Part shown: piece by piece, positions 1 to 11,567 of the stretch
Layout: every line of letters starts with the position of its first letter
Numbering within the stretch: position 1 is the first letter of the stretch
Assembly: GCA_029953675.1 (NCBI GenBank)
Contig: JAMWBK010000007.1
Coordinates: forward strand, 620,001 to 684,000
Origin: Rhodosorus marinus
Lineage: Eukaryota > Rhodophyta > Stylonematophyceae > Stylonematales > Stylonemataceae
Length of the DNA stretch: 64,000 nucleotides
Reading direction: 5' to 3'
Made by a program: the position numbers and the translations under genes
Notes under the pieces: model-generated
The model's input: only the letters and a program-made list of their open reading frames with translations
What the model was told of the DNA's origin: nothing
Databases searched by the model: none

Positions 1-390
1 TTCACTTTCTACCCTGCGTAGCGCTTAAGATTAGAAAACAAGCCAACCACCAACTAACCAAACTCAACGCGTAAACAGAGAAGAGAGCCGGTCTGAGCGC
101 ACACGGAACACTTCGCGGAGCCAAAGGGAACCAACTGAATCCAGGACGCGAGACTGTAAAGGCGAACACTGGCAAGCGCTCAACTATACCACAACTACAA
201 CATGTACCCTGGCGGTGAAGCGCTAATTCCCTGGGCAGACAAAGCAACCCAGTATTTCACTGTTTTATGACGGCGCAGCAGTTCCACGCGCTCCCCAGCT
301 GCACGGGAAAAAGACTATTGAATGCATAAGCCGCGCGCATCCAATATCAATGCAGCAACATGCGCCACGACGGAGAACCAAGGCGAGTAA

Positions 391-590
391 AGAGGGCTGC
401 GTAAGTGTTTTACCGAACATCCTGAAGAATATCTTGTGCTTCTCCGCCGTTTAAGTATCGCACTCTGGAGGTATTCTAGCAACACGCTCGCCGAGGCGCG
501 CCACCGTCGCCTGGGCTTACATGCTCTTCTTTCTAGCCCCTAGTTTCCCGTTACGTTTTGCGTAGCGCATCGGGCTATGTTAGCAAAGGA
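391..590 (+). mobile_element. RLE-A retrotransposon 3' fragment
   Basis: This stretch encodes the end of the RLE-A polyprotein (WLRKCF-TEHPEEYL-like, then LWRYSS and AEARHRRLGLHA) in broken frames. It is followed by the family 3' UTR, with GCGTAGCGC and GGCTATGTTAG before the end. It is closely related to the copies at 18.5 kb and 44 kb. A further remnant of the same 3' UTR lies at about 14-38. It is 5'-truncated and non-functional. Confidence 0.7.
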
Positions 591-1580
591 AGGAAAGCCG
601 ACTAGATGCGAAAATTTCATTCAGCCAAGGTCAGGCTACAGAGTCCATCAAACCGAAACACTCAACGATCAACAGTACCAAACTACTCGTTTGATTGCTT
701 TTGCATGGTGCTTGCTCAGATACTTCGCATAGGATCAAAACTGTTTATTCAGCCTCTGAATCAGAGCCGACCTACCTTCCTATGCTGGTGAAACTGTAAT
801 CAGAACAAAGCCACAGTGAATTTGTGGTCAGCTACCCAGCGCGTAGAGGCCAGAACGTAGAGGATATGAAAAATAAATCCCTGGACGGGGAGCGCCACTA
901 CCATAACATCAGCAGATTTAGCCGATTCCGATTCCGATTCCGATTTCAGAAGGCTAGAACTTGTAAAGCAGCAAATCACGGGCTTCAAAGCGCCGCGATT
1001 AAGCTGTGACTCGCACATCCAGTTACGATAGCTACATGAAGTTTACTGCTCTTCAGCGCTTCCAAACATGATGGAATCCCAGGGAATCGAAAGCGCTAGA
1101 GGAATGAATCCCATCCGCTCTCAACTCTTTTGCCCATCCGACGTGCGCAACCCTATCTCGGGTCGGCCTCTGCCGTTCTCCATCTGCCTCAGCGTCCCAG
1201 AGGATTTTGCAGAAAAGACTATCAGAATGCAAAACGGTTATCTCGCCGGGTCCCGCTCCTTCGCCAAGCAACGAGTAGAACAGCGCTCTTCATATCCCGT
1301 CTCTGTCCTCGCTGCCTAGCGAGAATAAAGTTGTTTCGCTCCCCCACGCGCCTGCCACAGCGCTTCGACAGAGTCCCGGATCCGCGCTGCCGTACGCTCA
1401 AGCCCATTGGCAACGTAAGAATCGAGAACTAATTCGCGACGGTGATGAAGGTCCAGTCTTGCTCTGACGATGACATCAGTGATCAACGAGCCACGGTTCT
1501 CTCGGTCACAGCTGCGGCGACCGCTTCAGCTTTATTTCTGAACGCACAGATGTGAGAAAACTCTAATGCGAGTAGTAAAC
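591..1580. other. Intergenic, no recognised gene
   Basis: Only short overlapping ORFs on both strands are present, none resembling a known family. A small hexamer repeat (about four copies of ATTCCG) lies at about 918-945. Nothing else is supported. Confidence 0.5.
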
Positions 1581-1627
1581 GATTGTTGCAGGTCATCGTA
1601 TCTTCCGTAAAGCATTCCTACAAGCTC

Positions 1628-2941
1628 CTAGTTCTCGTAGCAGCCTACGTCTGGCACTTCTCCGTTGGGACGTGTTTTTCTTCTCAGATCAAAGGCGGGG
1701 GGGGACTTTTCCCTCCATGCCCCGTTAATAGCTGGGGAAGAATCCTTGAGCTGATAATTGTGAGAAAGTTCGTCTTCAAACTCAAAATTCGACACCATGG
1801 TGATGCCCGATTTGATCTTCGCGATGCTACCACGCCGGCACATGTTACCCTCGTATTTGTCCCGGCTGATGTCTCCGTAGCGTGGGAAGGCCAAGTCGGA
1901 GTCATCTCGTGTTTGTACAATGTTATTGAACACCTTGACGTCGTTGCAAGAATTGATGGCCAATCCTGCTGCCGCTTGTCGCCCTTCCGCCTTGGAAGTC
2001 AGTCCGTTGTCCACCAAAGTATTGTGGGTAACGCGTATTCGATCCGTGTGATGCACTGATATTCCGTTGATCCCGTTGTTATAGCAGAGATTGTTCGCTA
2101 TTAAGAATCTACCGTGTTTGTAGCTATCGTGGTTTCTCGTCAAGTAGATGCCCTGACCGTCGATGATCTTCCTCGCCTCGCGGGTGCCATACCACGGAAA
2201 GGGAGGGTGTGCCCCCGGGGGCATACCACGAGGTGCGTAGAATGGTAGGCGGTTCTTGTTATGATGTACACAGTTGCCTTCGATGTGCATCTTAAGTCCA
2301 TCATTGTCGTCTATATTCGTTGCTTCAGCAATCACAAGAGCACTTGGGGCACTGCGTGAAGCCCACGTGCAATGGCTGACAGTATTGTACAAGATCTCAA
2401 CATAGTCCCCTTTGTTGACGCGGATACCTGAATCGCATGTCCAAGTGATCTCATTGTCACGTATGCGGATGTGGTGATGCGGACCCCACGAAACAATACC
2501 GTTACCCTTATATCTCCCGGGAGTCTCGTGCTCGAGCCTGTGCTCCTCGACTTCCTCCTGGGTCATTGATTCGCCTGGCCCGCGGATGACGAAGTTTTCA
2601 ACTGCGACGTAGTCCGCGGAGATGGACACCCCAGCCGCTCCGTCAAACTCAATTACAGCACCAGGCTCACCTTCAAGAGTCGTATAACTCGAGCTTGTTC
2701 CTCCCTGGCGAATATTAGCTACCCAACCAGCGCTCTTCTCGGTGCCATAATTGCGGTTGCGGTAGATACCCGCACGAACCACAACTCTCGCTCCCGAGAT
2801 GGCGGCATCAAGGCCCGCCTGAATAGTACGAAACGGATCCGTCGATGTACCACTACCAGATGACCGAGCCCCGGCATCCACATAGATGGTCATCGGAGCC
2901 TCGCTGACACCTCTGCTGGTCATTTCTGGCGGATTTACCAC
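1628..2941 (-). CDS. Secreted right-handed beta-helix (pectin-lyase-fold) protein
   Basis: About 437 residues. Near the N-terminus is MTIYVDAGARSSGSGT-STDPFRTIQ, the usual opening of DUF1565/polysaccharide-lyase-like parallel beta-helix proteins. It is followed by GARVVVRAGIYR, YTTLEGEPGAVI, NGIVSWGPHHHIRIRDNEI and GINGISVHHTDRIRVTHNT rungs, and a C-terminal ending of the type DVGCYEN. Proteins of this fold usually bind, cleave or epimerise polysaccharides; the substrate cannot be told here. The first codon of the open frame at 2941 is GTG. In-frame ATGs lie at about 2923 and 2893, but neither gives a signal peptide. The in-frame sequence just upstream, IAALVALQAT, looks like a signal-peptide core, so the true start is probably upstream and interrupted (see the next entry). 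The gene may be spliced at its 5' end or be a recent pseudogene. The body of the frame is intact. Confidence 0.75.
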   Translation of the reverse strand: MVNPPEMTSRGVSEAPMTIYVDAGARSSGSGTSTDPFRTIQAGLDAAISGARVVVRAGIYRNRNYGTEKSAGWVANIRQGGTSSSYTTLEGEPGAVIEFDGAAGVSISADYVAVENFVIRGPGESMTQEEVEEHRLEHETPGRYKGNGIVSWGPHHHIRIRDNEITWTCDSGIRVNKGDYVEILYNTVSHCTWASRSAPSALVIAEATNIDDNDGLKMHIEGNCVHHNKNRLPFYAPRGMPPGAHPPFPWYGTREARKIIDGQGIYLTRNHDSYKHGRFLIANNLCYNNGINGISVHHTDRIRVTHNTLVDNGLTSKAEGRQAAAGLAINSCNDVKVFNNIVQTRDDSDLAFPRYGDISRDKYEGNMCRRGSIAKIKSGITMVSNFEFEDELSHNYQLKDSSPAINGAWREKSPPAFDLRRKTRPNGEVPDVGCYEN

Positions 2942-3014
2942 CGTAGCCTGAAGCGCAACAAGGGCCGCAATTCAAACTAGGTACGGGGGATTAAAGCAGG
3001 AAGCCAACGCGCAT
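2942..3014 (-). other. Interrupted signal-peptide region of the beta-helix gene
   Basis: On the minus strand an ATG at 3014 opens MRVGFLL and then meets TAA. After 22 nt (2993-2972), in another frame, IAALVALQAT continues straight into the 437-residue protein. The two halves together have the composition of a normal signal peptide. The 22 nt could be a small insertion, a sequencing or assembly error, or part of an unusual intron. An acceptor-like CTTCAG also lies at about 2955-2950. Which of these is right cannot be decided from sequence alone. Confidence 0.4.
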
Positions 3015-3739
3015 CTAACAGTATCTTGCCGTTCCCCTAACCTCCTTTGTTCCCGCTGTAAAACCCTTCACACAACCTTCCCAGCGCTAACCTCTCCAAG
3101 CCCCAGCCCTTAAACTCGTCCGGAATACGATAGACCAGTTCCACACTAAGTGTTCTATCTTGGTTTCTCAATCATACAAGAAGGTCCACCTACCCAACCT
3201 CCCCCCTATATCCCGCATTCCTCCTCTTCCCCCACCCCCGGGTAAAAACAAAAGCATGTAGGGTAACTTCACCAGACTTCTGTAATGCCATTATTTGGTC
3301 ACTCGCGTTCCGTTAGTGATCATTTCCTAGTCGTGACGAATTGTTTTGTTTGTATAGATACTATTCTACGTCCTTTGTTCGTATACTTAGAATTCTCCAT
3401 AGACCCGTCCGTCCGATATTTTTTTCGTCGACGGACTATTGAATAAATTTAGATATTTAGTAGGTATCGGGTTGAATTTCTTGCGAAAATGCCGTCCCCA
3501 TTGTTCGTCCGATTAGCGCTCATATAAAATGTCCGATATTCAATCCACGCTAGTACAAAGTATCAATGATCTCGGGCAATCAGACTGAACCATGATAATG
3601 TTAGGACTCTAGGGGAGCCAAACAGACTACTTCTCGGTATGACAAGCTGTCACTCTCATATATTGAATTAGGAATATTTCTGAGTTCGACAGACTGTCAT
3701 ATACAATCTATCGGTTCTTCAAAATGTTCAAGTGTTGTA
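3015..3739. other. Intergenic, AT-rich, no gene recognised
   Basis: This is upstream sequence of the beta-helix gene, with pyrimidine-rich tracts near 3200-3240 and a weak minus-strand GATATAGG at about 3212. From 3550 to 3720 it shares faint words (GACAGACTGTCATA-type) with regions near 4500 and 61650, suggesting an old dispersed repeat. No protein is supported. Confidence 0.4.
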
Positions 3740-4105
3740 AAACGCGGCGATTTGATCCGAAGTTTACTTCAAACCAATATGAGTCGTCGCAAAGAGTTGG
3801 AATATGCGGGAGGGGGCCTGTCTTCCCCGAGCACTCGTGCTTCGGGTCTTCCTCATCGCCTGGTACTTCTGGTCATTGAGTGCTTTGGGTTTATGGATTC
3901 CGTTGGGTTCTCGTTGGCTTCGGGAATTGCTCCGCGAACACCCTGTGACCGTCTCTGTCCTCCTTGTTTACCCGTTTAGGTTTCTTGCTGTGGCGTATGA
4001 AGGCTGCTTTGATGTTGGAGGCGCGCGATCTTCGCCGTGCATTGCTTTTTTTCCCTAACGGGGTTTTTTTCTTTCAGCCTCCGATTAAACAAATTCATTC
4101 ATATT
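3740..4105 (+). mobile_element. RLE-B retrotransposon 3' end
   Basis: Broken frames encode the C-terminal part of the RLE-B endonuclease protein (LVIECFGFMDSVG-SRWLREL-like). This is followed by GCGCGCGATCTTCGCCG, a T-rich stretch, CAGCCTCCGATTAAAC and the terminal AAATTCATTCA. The same 3' end appears at 18.2 and 23.1 kb and, inverted, at 9.1 and 22.0 kb. The copy is 5'-truncated. Confidence 0.75.
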
Positions 4106-5639
4106 TCAAACCTAAGTTATAAGGTTGTATATCCCTAAGTGTACAAGCCCATTGGAATCCTTCTGACAATATCCGATGCAACTGCGCGTTCCTTAATCGC
4201 CGGAAAAAGAGGGTTCGACTCGAACAATTCCGCTTTCCTGAAACTCCTTCCGGCTTAACCGTTCTATGTGATACGATGGTGAAGCTCGCACCAATAAAAT
4301 AGATACAATCCAACTTACGAGCTCACCCGTTTCGAGAATTTCAACTTTTGCCTTTACTGTAAATCTCTCTTCTTCCTCCGATCCCTCCCTATTCCCTCTA
4401 ACACTACTCAGGCTTAGGATATTATATGGTGTCCATATATCGCTAATCCACAGTTGATATGATGCATCATGCGCATAGAAAAACTATTAAATCGAGAGTG
4501 ACAGTCTGTCACACCCGGAAATGATCACTATTCAATGTCAGAAACAGAATTTCCAACAGGGAAGGGAACGAATATGAGGTAAATGGCCAACTAAGCTTGG
4601 TCCCAAAGCCGATTCTGGGAGGTTTCTTGGAGTCCATGTGCTGGAGAAGAAGATTGAAACACAATCAATATTTGTCGTTGATTGAGGAATATCAAGATTA
4701 TCACACCTGAATAAAAACAAAACAGTCTATTGTTTTGTTTTTATTCAGGTGCGATAATCTTGAATCGGACTTGGAGAAAGACGTCAAAGGCTCGAAACAG
4801 TACCGTACGTTCATGTATGATAAACGTTTATCGACCCACATAATAATCTGAAGATATCTGGACGGAAATGACAAAACTAGCATATTGAATTCTGTTTTAG
4901 TGGAATGCGCTTATTCGGGCGACTCGGGGGGGGAGTGGACGTGTGCTGTTGGCAACGCGTTTGTGGGTGGTATCAACCGAGCAAGGAAATCTTCGAACTC
5001 CGTAACAAGTCAGAAAGAGGTCAAACCTCCTCTATTATCCTCTTAAACATAAATATTTCAAGCATAACGTTGAGATATGATCCTTGAAAACATCTCGGAG
5101 GGGAACTATTTTCTTCGGTAAACGTGGGAAGGCGGAGTATCACTGGCGGGATAGGATATCTTGTGAGTAGCATACTAAATGGCTCGATTCGTGCCCGAAT
5201 TGTGGGTATGCTCCGGCCGGGCCCAAATCTAGCAAATTCATTCAATCTAGAAAGAATTGTAAGGATTGGCAAGTTCAGTCAATATCAAGCGGCTTGACCA
5301 AGTCGTCACTATTCCGTATTTTCTGTAGGAAATGGTGTGTTTTCTTGGTCGAGTTGGACATCAACAACGGTCCGACGACCAGGATACTTGGACTGCGCAC
5401 CGCAACCAAGACTTGTTCAGTGAAGTTGTGAGGGGAGCGGGGACGGTCGCGAGACGTACAAGAGCCAAGCTTGTTGGCATACCAGTGAGGGATACTCCAA
5501 GACAAGTAATAAACGTGGGAGTCCTGAAGGCTGGAGCGCAGACTAAGCGTAAAACCCACCCGGTAAAACCAACACCATCATAACGTGAATCCAAACGATA
5601 AATGATTGAATTTCACGAGTTTTTTTTTATTGAACCGGA
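4106..5639. other. Repeat-derived intergenic region with a copia-like remnant
   Basis: At about 4590-4640 the plus strand encodes KLGPKADSGRFLGVHVLEK, which resembles the integrase C-terminal region of copia-type polyproteins. The adjoining words (CAATCAATATTTGTCGTTGA) recur inverted at about 49980-50020 and, diverged, at about 61790. A tail-like AAATTCATTCAATC lies near 5230. The 5332-5583 frame is open but unrecognised. Confidence 0.35.
4692..4763. repeat. 33-bp near-perfect hairpin, 6-nt loop
   Basis: Left arm 4692-4724, loop 4725-4730 (GTCTAT), right arm 4731-4763. The arms are reverse complements with a single difference, which would be a G-U pair in RNA. It lies next to the copia-like remnant. 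It does not resemble a terminator of a neighbouring gene. Confidence 0.9.
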
Positions 5640-7640
5640 ATCAATCAGGATGATCTCCGGATTGGGGCTGCGATGACGCCGTCACTAATTTTACAAGGTC
5701 ACGAAGAGGATGTTAGAGGGGACGTGGGTGTTCGAAGACTCGGTTTCGGAGCTGACGTTGGATCTGAATTAATTAGTTGGGTATTCCCTTCCCCTTCGGA
5801 GACGGATTCCGCGTGTACTTCTGCTGTGTGCGGAGCAGCTCCAGCTGGGAGTATTTTGGACTTTATTTTTTTAGGTCTCAACAGCAATCAACGGGATATC
5901 ATGATGGTGGAACTCTGGGCGTGATACTACGTCTGGCCCCGGCTTACGCTCTCACATCGTATCTCAGCTGGCTTGTGGGGGACCGCCTGAATCTCTTATT
6001 TTCGGGGAATTTTGAGGTCCTTCAGATAGTGTACATGGTTTCGATAGAGGGCCCGGCACGGAATGCTCGGTTTTCGGCTTCGTCTCACGCGATTGGTTGG
6101 GTGCAGAAATTGGTGGCGGTTAGAGATCTGAGTCACACTGCGTGGGATTTGGATGGTCAGGCCCCTGTGCTTTCGTATGATGAGTGGATAGAGGAGTCCG
6201 TAAGCAGCCTCGTTCCCTCCGTCCGATGTAGAAATCCAGCCAGAGTTCGATGGTTTTCTCAACCGACCGGCTGGCTCGGCTTCGTATCGATTTGGATCTA
6301 AGTGGGATTGATTTGGAGGAATTTCCCAGAGCTCTCGTCCCGACAACGTTCTCCGGGGCCCCTACCGACCTCTGCACGGAATTAATGCAGTCTTTGAGCG
6401 AGGTGGGCCGGCGTGCTTAACCGTGGATTCTGATCGCATTTCTACGCGGATGAATGGGTGCGAGTGAACCGTGGGTTCAATCAATCCGGTGTGCACAGCT
6501 TTGCCTCCTGGCTAGAGCTCACCACACGCTTGAACTATTCCGCCTGCCCTCAATTAAAATAACAGAGAGTTTGAGAAAATTACTTGGGCGTTGGCTCTGC
6601 CAACGGCTTCGGCCTTTGCCAACCACCGTCATGGCGCCTTACCACGTTGAGGTGGGAACCATCAGGTGGGCGCGAATTAATCACTCACGCCATCGAGCTC
6701 GAGCGCGCGCCCGACTGGGGAACGCTGGTGATCAATTTTCGCATCGCTTTTAACAGCGTCTCGCGGACGCTGCATTGGAGGTGGTCCGGAGGGTATCCCC
6801 TGAGGCTTTGCCGTTTCTGTTGGGAATCCATGGCAACACGAGTCCGCCATACTGGTATTTTGCAGGCGATGTCTTTCAGGTGAACACGGTAGTCCAACAA
6901 AGCGAGCCTTGTGGACCTGTCTTCTATGTTTGTGCGCTAGAGTCGGCGCTGATGAGGTTCGCTACCGAGGTGAAGGATCTACGTCTCTATACCTACCGCG
7001 ATGATGTCAAGTTGTTCGGCACCCCTGAAGACCGTAACCGCGGGTTTACAGCATCACTGCTATCGCCAGCCGGGTGGGCTTGACGGTCGAGTCTGCGAAG
7101 TTCTGCTTCCTCCCTGCAACTTCGCCGGGTAGCCTGCCAGATGTGCTCAGACCCAGATTTCAACCGAAGGGCTTGGTACACCACAATGCCGGCCTGGGAA
7201 CTGGCATTTTGGTTCAAGTGTCGCGTGAAACATTTTAGATCCATACAGGTACCTAGTGCCCTCCCGACGGTGATTTGCAACCTACGTGCCTGATTTCCAG
7301 ATTCTGTGTTGGTCCCAGGTTCACTATTGGCTGCGCACTCTTCTACCAAGAAGGGGCGAGTGGGTCGCTGCTAAGGCTGACGAGGCGTCGCTTGTCCATT
7401 GGAGCACTTTTTTCGATGATCCAATTGATTTGGAATCTGCACCTGATGGGGATCGGCATTGCCATACATTTATCATCGAGTTCTTTGGCTTAGTTGATAG
7501 TGTAGGTTCTCGTTGGCTTCGTGCTCTCTTTCGTAGCGACTCAGGGTGTCTTGATAGCCTCCTCACAGAGCTGTGATTCTCTGGCGTTCAAAATCTGCTT
7601 TATTGTTGGACGCATCATGAGCGTCTTGTTTTTCCCTTCT
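5640..7640 (+). pseudogene. Decayed RLE-B-type retrotransposon with reverse transcriptase
   Basis: The 5' part (5640-6420) matches 15480-16200 in broken frames (DGQAPVLSYDEW against EGQAPVLPYNDR). About 6680-7090 holds a degenerate reverse transcriptase: motif A is seen as INFRIAFNSVSR, motif B as a worn VQQSEPCGPVF, and motif C as YTYRDDVKLFG with the DD pair kept. About 7440-7580 encodes FIIEFFGLVDSVGSRWLRALF, the RLE-B C-terminus. Multiple frameshifts and stops rule out a working product. It probably mobilised by target-primed reverse transcription when intact. Confidence 0.7.
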
Positions 7641-8565
7641 CATCAGTTAGGCTCTGAATAAGCCGATGACTGGATCTTGTTGGGGCGATTTCGCAGATGG
7701 CCTTGCCCTTGCACTTGGGGGCCTTTGCTGTAGGGGATAGGAGAAGCGTCTCTTCGAGAGCGGTGGTGGCTTCCTGGGCCACAGCACTTCGTACTCTGGT
7801 TGGATTTCAGGACGACATCTGGACCTCTTGCAGTTCCGGAGTCCCGCACGGATCTACATAGGTTTGCCACGGGCAGTTTGGCAATCTATTCGATCTTCCC
7901 GGACAGTTGCACGTGATAAGCTGATGATGATGATGATGATACCTGGATTTGCGAGGCCCCTTGGCAAAACAAAGTCTAATCGACGTTCCTCTTGCCAAGG
8001 CTGCTAGACTCGTATCGACGGTTAAGGTTACCCCCTTCTGGGCTCGTGTGGACTATTGTGAGGTCATCGTACGAAACGTCGAACCGTCGAACCCGTCTGA
8101 AGTACATCCTTATCGAACATTTGCCCGGAGCTGGCCAAAGAGGCGAGGTCGTTTCGGAACTACCGGGATCAGTCTCTGCCACCACGCCCCTTAGTCGCAT
8201 TGCAGATCTCCGGGTATCGGACGCACCCGCCAGATGCTCAGCGTATGTGGACATCGCTTTCACTTGCCATGTGTCACGTATTTCTCTCTCCTCCGCCGCC
8301 CGACGCTCCAAAGTTCCAGCCGTTCATTGTGGTAGCTTTGGTCATCTTGAAAAATCAGCTTGGTTTGGCTGCAGGGATGTTTAGCTACCCATCCTGCTGA
8401 GCTAGCTTACCTGGTACTTCTACGCCGATTGAGCATCCCTCTTTTGGCAATGTTCTAGCAAGAATGCTCGCCGAGGCGCGCCACCGCCGCCTGGGCATTG
8501 CATGCTTGCGTCCCTAGTCCTTAGTTCCCTTTCCGGCTGCATAGCGCTTAAGGCTATGTTAGAAA
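7641..8565 (+). mobile_element. RLE-A retrotransposon fragment (endonuclease part)
   Basis: It aligns by eye with 31450-32280 over the whole length. ARIYIGLP-like sequence at about 7850 is followed by IADLRVSDAPARCSAYVDIAF at 8190-8260, the restriction-like endonuclease core. FGHLEKSAW and AEARHRRLG come next, then the family 3' UTR ending GGCTATGTTAG at about 8560. Frameshifts break it. A TGATGA microsatellite lies at about 7920-7940. Confidence 0.7.
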
Positions 8566-9060
8566 ACCACCGCCACCAGTCAAAAGCCTTCACTTTGTAC
8601 GGTGACCGCCCCCCCGAAATACTTTGCTTATCAGTAACTAGAGAATCTCAAGTCGCCCTCACCCCCAAAGCACGAAAATAGAAAACTGAAATAGACTTAC
8701 TCAACCAATAGCTCGTTGTCTAAAAAAGTACCGAGTTCAACTATATTTAGTATAGAAAAAAAAAATGAGATGGATGAATGTCTCGAACAGCAGTCGCATC
8801 ACGGTAATGTCTAAATTTGGTGTGTGCACATCAATTTCATTAAACTTGTGCATTCGGACCCAAAAAATAAGGTTAAAAAGAAAGACAGCTGCTTTACCCG
8901 TTTTCGAATTGATTACCATATTAATAATATTAATATTCATAGTATTGTACTATTGTACTACTAGTACTATTAACATTGTTAGTATTAGCAGTATTATTTG
9001 TGTGGCTAGTATTTATTTGTTTTATAAATATTATTTGTATCATCAGGATCATAAGTTTTT
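8566..9060. other. AT-rich intergenic, no gene recognised
   Basis: AT-rich sequence with a run of TATTA/AGTACTA-like words at about 8920-9060. A 101-residue frame at 8765-9070 is low-complexity and hydrophobic and has no family resemblance, so it is not called. Confidence 0.4.
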
Positions 9061-9290
9061 TAATAAATGAAAGAATTTGTTCAGTCGGAGGATGAAAGAA
9101 AAAAAACCCTGAGCGGAAAAAAGGACTATGTGCCGCGAAGATCGCGCGCCTCCACCATCAAAGCAGCGTTCATACGCTCCAGCAAGAAACTGGCTCTATT
9201 AGCAAAGCGAGAGCAAGAAACTTTAAACGGGTAACAACGAGGAACAGAGGGTCAGGACGTTCGCGGAACAATTCCCGGTATAATTGCGGG
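9061..9290 (-). mobile_element. RLE-B retrotransposon 3' end, inverted
   Basis: The reverse complement of the RLE-B tail: GAACAAATTC near 9070, the T-rich stretch, the conserved CGCGATCTTCGCGG block at about 9140, and the codons before it back to the AATTGTTCCGCGAACG match at about 9270. It is 5'-truncated. Confidence 0.7.
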
Positions 9291-9366
9291 AAACATTGAG
9301 CAGTACTGTTATTTTAAGTCAAGACTAATCAAAGGAAATGAACATTTCTAAGACATATGTTTATTA

Positions 9367-9670
9367 TTAGAAGACATCACAACTGAAATGGTGGTGTTTA
9401 CTAGCACAGCCTGAAGCGCTACGCAAGGCGTGGACTGTAACTAAGTACTCGGGGGAGAAGCATGCAAACCCAAGCGCCGATGGCATGCTGCTAGAATATC
9501 GCCACAGGGCGACACTGAAACGGCGTAAGAGTTCCAAGTATTCGATAGGTTGCTCAGCAAAAACATTTGCGCAACCACTCCAAACCCGACTTATCCACGT
9601 GGCCAAAGGTTTCCACAACGAAATTCTGAAACCTGTGAGAACGACCCTCAGCGCAAGGTAAAAATAGCAT
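9367..9670 (-). mobile_element. RLE-A retrotransposon 3' end, inverted
   Basis: The minus strand encodes CAEGRSHRFQNFVVETFG-HVDKSGLEWLRKCF, followed by the 3' UTR ending in CTAGTAAACA at the low-coordinate end. The copy is cut off upstream, where unrelated sequence with a long inverted repeat begins. Confidence 0.75.
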
Positions 9671-9700
9671 TCTAAAAAAGGTGTTTAGATCAGTAAGCAC

Positions 9701-9860
9701 TGGTGGTAATAGGGTTGTGCCAAGTGGGTCGGGTTTTTCGCTGTTTACGACCCAGAAGTGGTTAAACCCGCGAAAACAGGGTGTTTTAGAGGGGTGTATA
9801 GCAAAAAACCAGACCTGCTTGACAAAAACACGACCCACTTGGCACAATCCTACTGGTAAA
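9701..9860. repeat. Foldback sequence with about 30-bp imperfect arms
   Basis: The left arm (about 9711-9739, GGTTGTGCCAAGTGGGTCG) pairs with the right arm (about 9821-9851, CGACCCACTTGGCACAATCC) across roughly 80 nt. It abuts the truncated upstream side of the inverted RLE-A copy. It could be a small non-autonomous element or a structured RNA precursor; no target duplication is evident. Confidence 0.6.
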
Positions 9861-11559
9861 TTGAAAAACTGAATGTGTTTACAGTGAGGAAAGAGGATTG
9901 GTGAGTTGACTAGAATCTGTTTACTGTCGTGGCCATATTGATTTGTTGTGTCCGCTTGGGTTTGACACGGACAGAGCAGAGATCTCGGGGTTGATGAAGC
10001 ATGTAGTAGATGCCCAAAAGCAGAAAAAACAAGCCTGTTGGGCAAAAAAAACGAAGTATCGCATAAACGAGGAACCTGTTTTCCACGTCCTCGCCTACGA
10101 ACGTTTACATCAACCCAGGGATCGACCTATTCTGTTCCGACAGGAATCAAAAGCTCGAAGGTTCCAGTCTATATTCGGAAGGCGTGGACCATGCCTATGA
10201 ATGCCGACCTTGACCATTGGGATAAACGAACAGCCAATTTTGCTCCATGTAGTTCGTTGGCCCAGTTCTCAGCCGTGGCATGAATCACGCTACTTCAAAC
10301 AATGCGAAAGCTAAGTAACCAGCGTTAATCGAGCCCTGGGCCTCCAAAGTATGAGCGGGCATTGGGTATTCAACGCGTGGAACGCGAACTTGACTGATTC
10401 TTCCTTGCTTTTTCTCAGCAAAAGCTATACTATGACAAGTACTCCATCTTGTATTGCAAACTCGTGCTAAATTCTATTTTCGTCTGACTGGCTTTCACAC
10501 CTCAGGAACCCCTCACCGTGTCAACTGTGACACGGTGAGGGGTTCCTGCCGTCGTCGATATTCCATAACTTGGATGCAGAGAAAACAGATTAAATAACAA
10601 TGCTGGCACGACGGCTAACTAGACCCTGCTGAAATCCTTAGATCCGTTCTTATTATGAGTGTGGCTTCCTATCACTACAACCGAAGATCGCTCGAGAAAA
10701 ATTTTCCTGAGCATTCTCCCGAATATCTGGGGCTATTATGACATCAAGCTCGAAGCTCCTTATGAGCCGTCGCACCGGACAGGGGCTGGAGACAAACAGG
10801 ACATGGGTTTTCAATGGTTTAGTGGGATTAGTTGCCCCGCCGGCGCGACAGGTCCTGGCCTACAAAAATAGACAGCGCGAGGAGATCCTGTCTGCTTCCC
10901 GGCCTTGGGTCTGCATCGTTCAGCTGGATATCACTTCATGTTGTTAGTGATCAAATTTGAAATGAACTTCAGGCGTAGGTTCATTCCGCCAGCTAATTCT
11001 GGCTTGACGTCAAGAGCCTAGCATAGCTTTGTAAACATCAAGGGAGTCTGACACGTGGTGCTCGGTGTATCAAGCTGGAAGTTGGTTCAGACGCAGCGTA
11101 CTTGATTTGGTGTTAGATTTTCATGTTTCAATGCGGTTTAACACGGCTACTAAGTAGGGCTACTGAGCTCTGGGAAGGTGCAGTCTTGATAGTCCTTCCA
11201 ACTGTCTAGCGGACAATTAAACTAGGGCTTAGCGACCGGGAGGAAGGGACAGGCCCAGCTGTACTGCTGATTTGACTATCTGCCGGCGGTTATTGGAATG
11301 GGATTGATGAATCACAATCCGGCTACGAACGTAGCAGTTTTGTTTTTCTGATTTTCAGTATATTAGGAAACTTGTGCAAGCGCAAGCACGCTCGTTTTTC
11401 TATGCCTGAAAATAGACATTGACAAAGGCGCACTTGAACAGACTTGAGGACGAGGACGCGCCTGACACCAGACCGAAATTACTCTGAAACACTATCACCG
11501 CCTAGCTCGCTTAGGTCATCATATCATCATATCACGGGAGGATTGTAGGTCGTTGAAGA
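9861..11559. other. Intergenic, no gene recognised
   Basis: Short ORFs on both strands are without family resemblance. The stretch contains the hairpin at 10503 and, at its end, the promoter of the cysteine-repeat gene, including a duplicated ATATCATC at about 11519-11532. Confidence 0.5.
10503..10548. repeat. 21-bp perfect hairpin, 4-nt loop
   Basis: Left arm 10503-10523, loop ACTG (10524-10527), right arm 10528-10548. Every base pairs. There is no T-run after it and no adjacent gene, so a terminator role is unlikely. Confidence 0.92.
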
Positions 11560-11567
11560 TATAAAAG
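11560..11567 (+). promoter_or_regulatory. TATA box of the cysteine-repeat gene
   Basis: TATAAAAG, 156 bp before the ATG at 11716. A start of transcription near 11590 would leave a 5' UTR of about 125 nt. The spacing matches the TATA boxes of the RTX and NRAMP genes. Confidence 0.75.

Noticed and set aside
1583-2059. 158-residue plus-strand open frame
   Set aside because: It lies antisense within the better supported beta-helix gene and has no family features.
2950-2962. GCGCTTCAGGCTA in the beta-helix leader matches the RLE-A 3' UTR
   Set aside because: The match is only 13 bp and in the coding frame of a plausible signal peptide; coincidence is more likely than insertion.
4692-4763. Hairpins read as rho-independent terminators
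   Set aside because: They lack a following T-run and an upstream gene, and the genome is eukaryotic.
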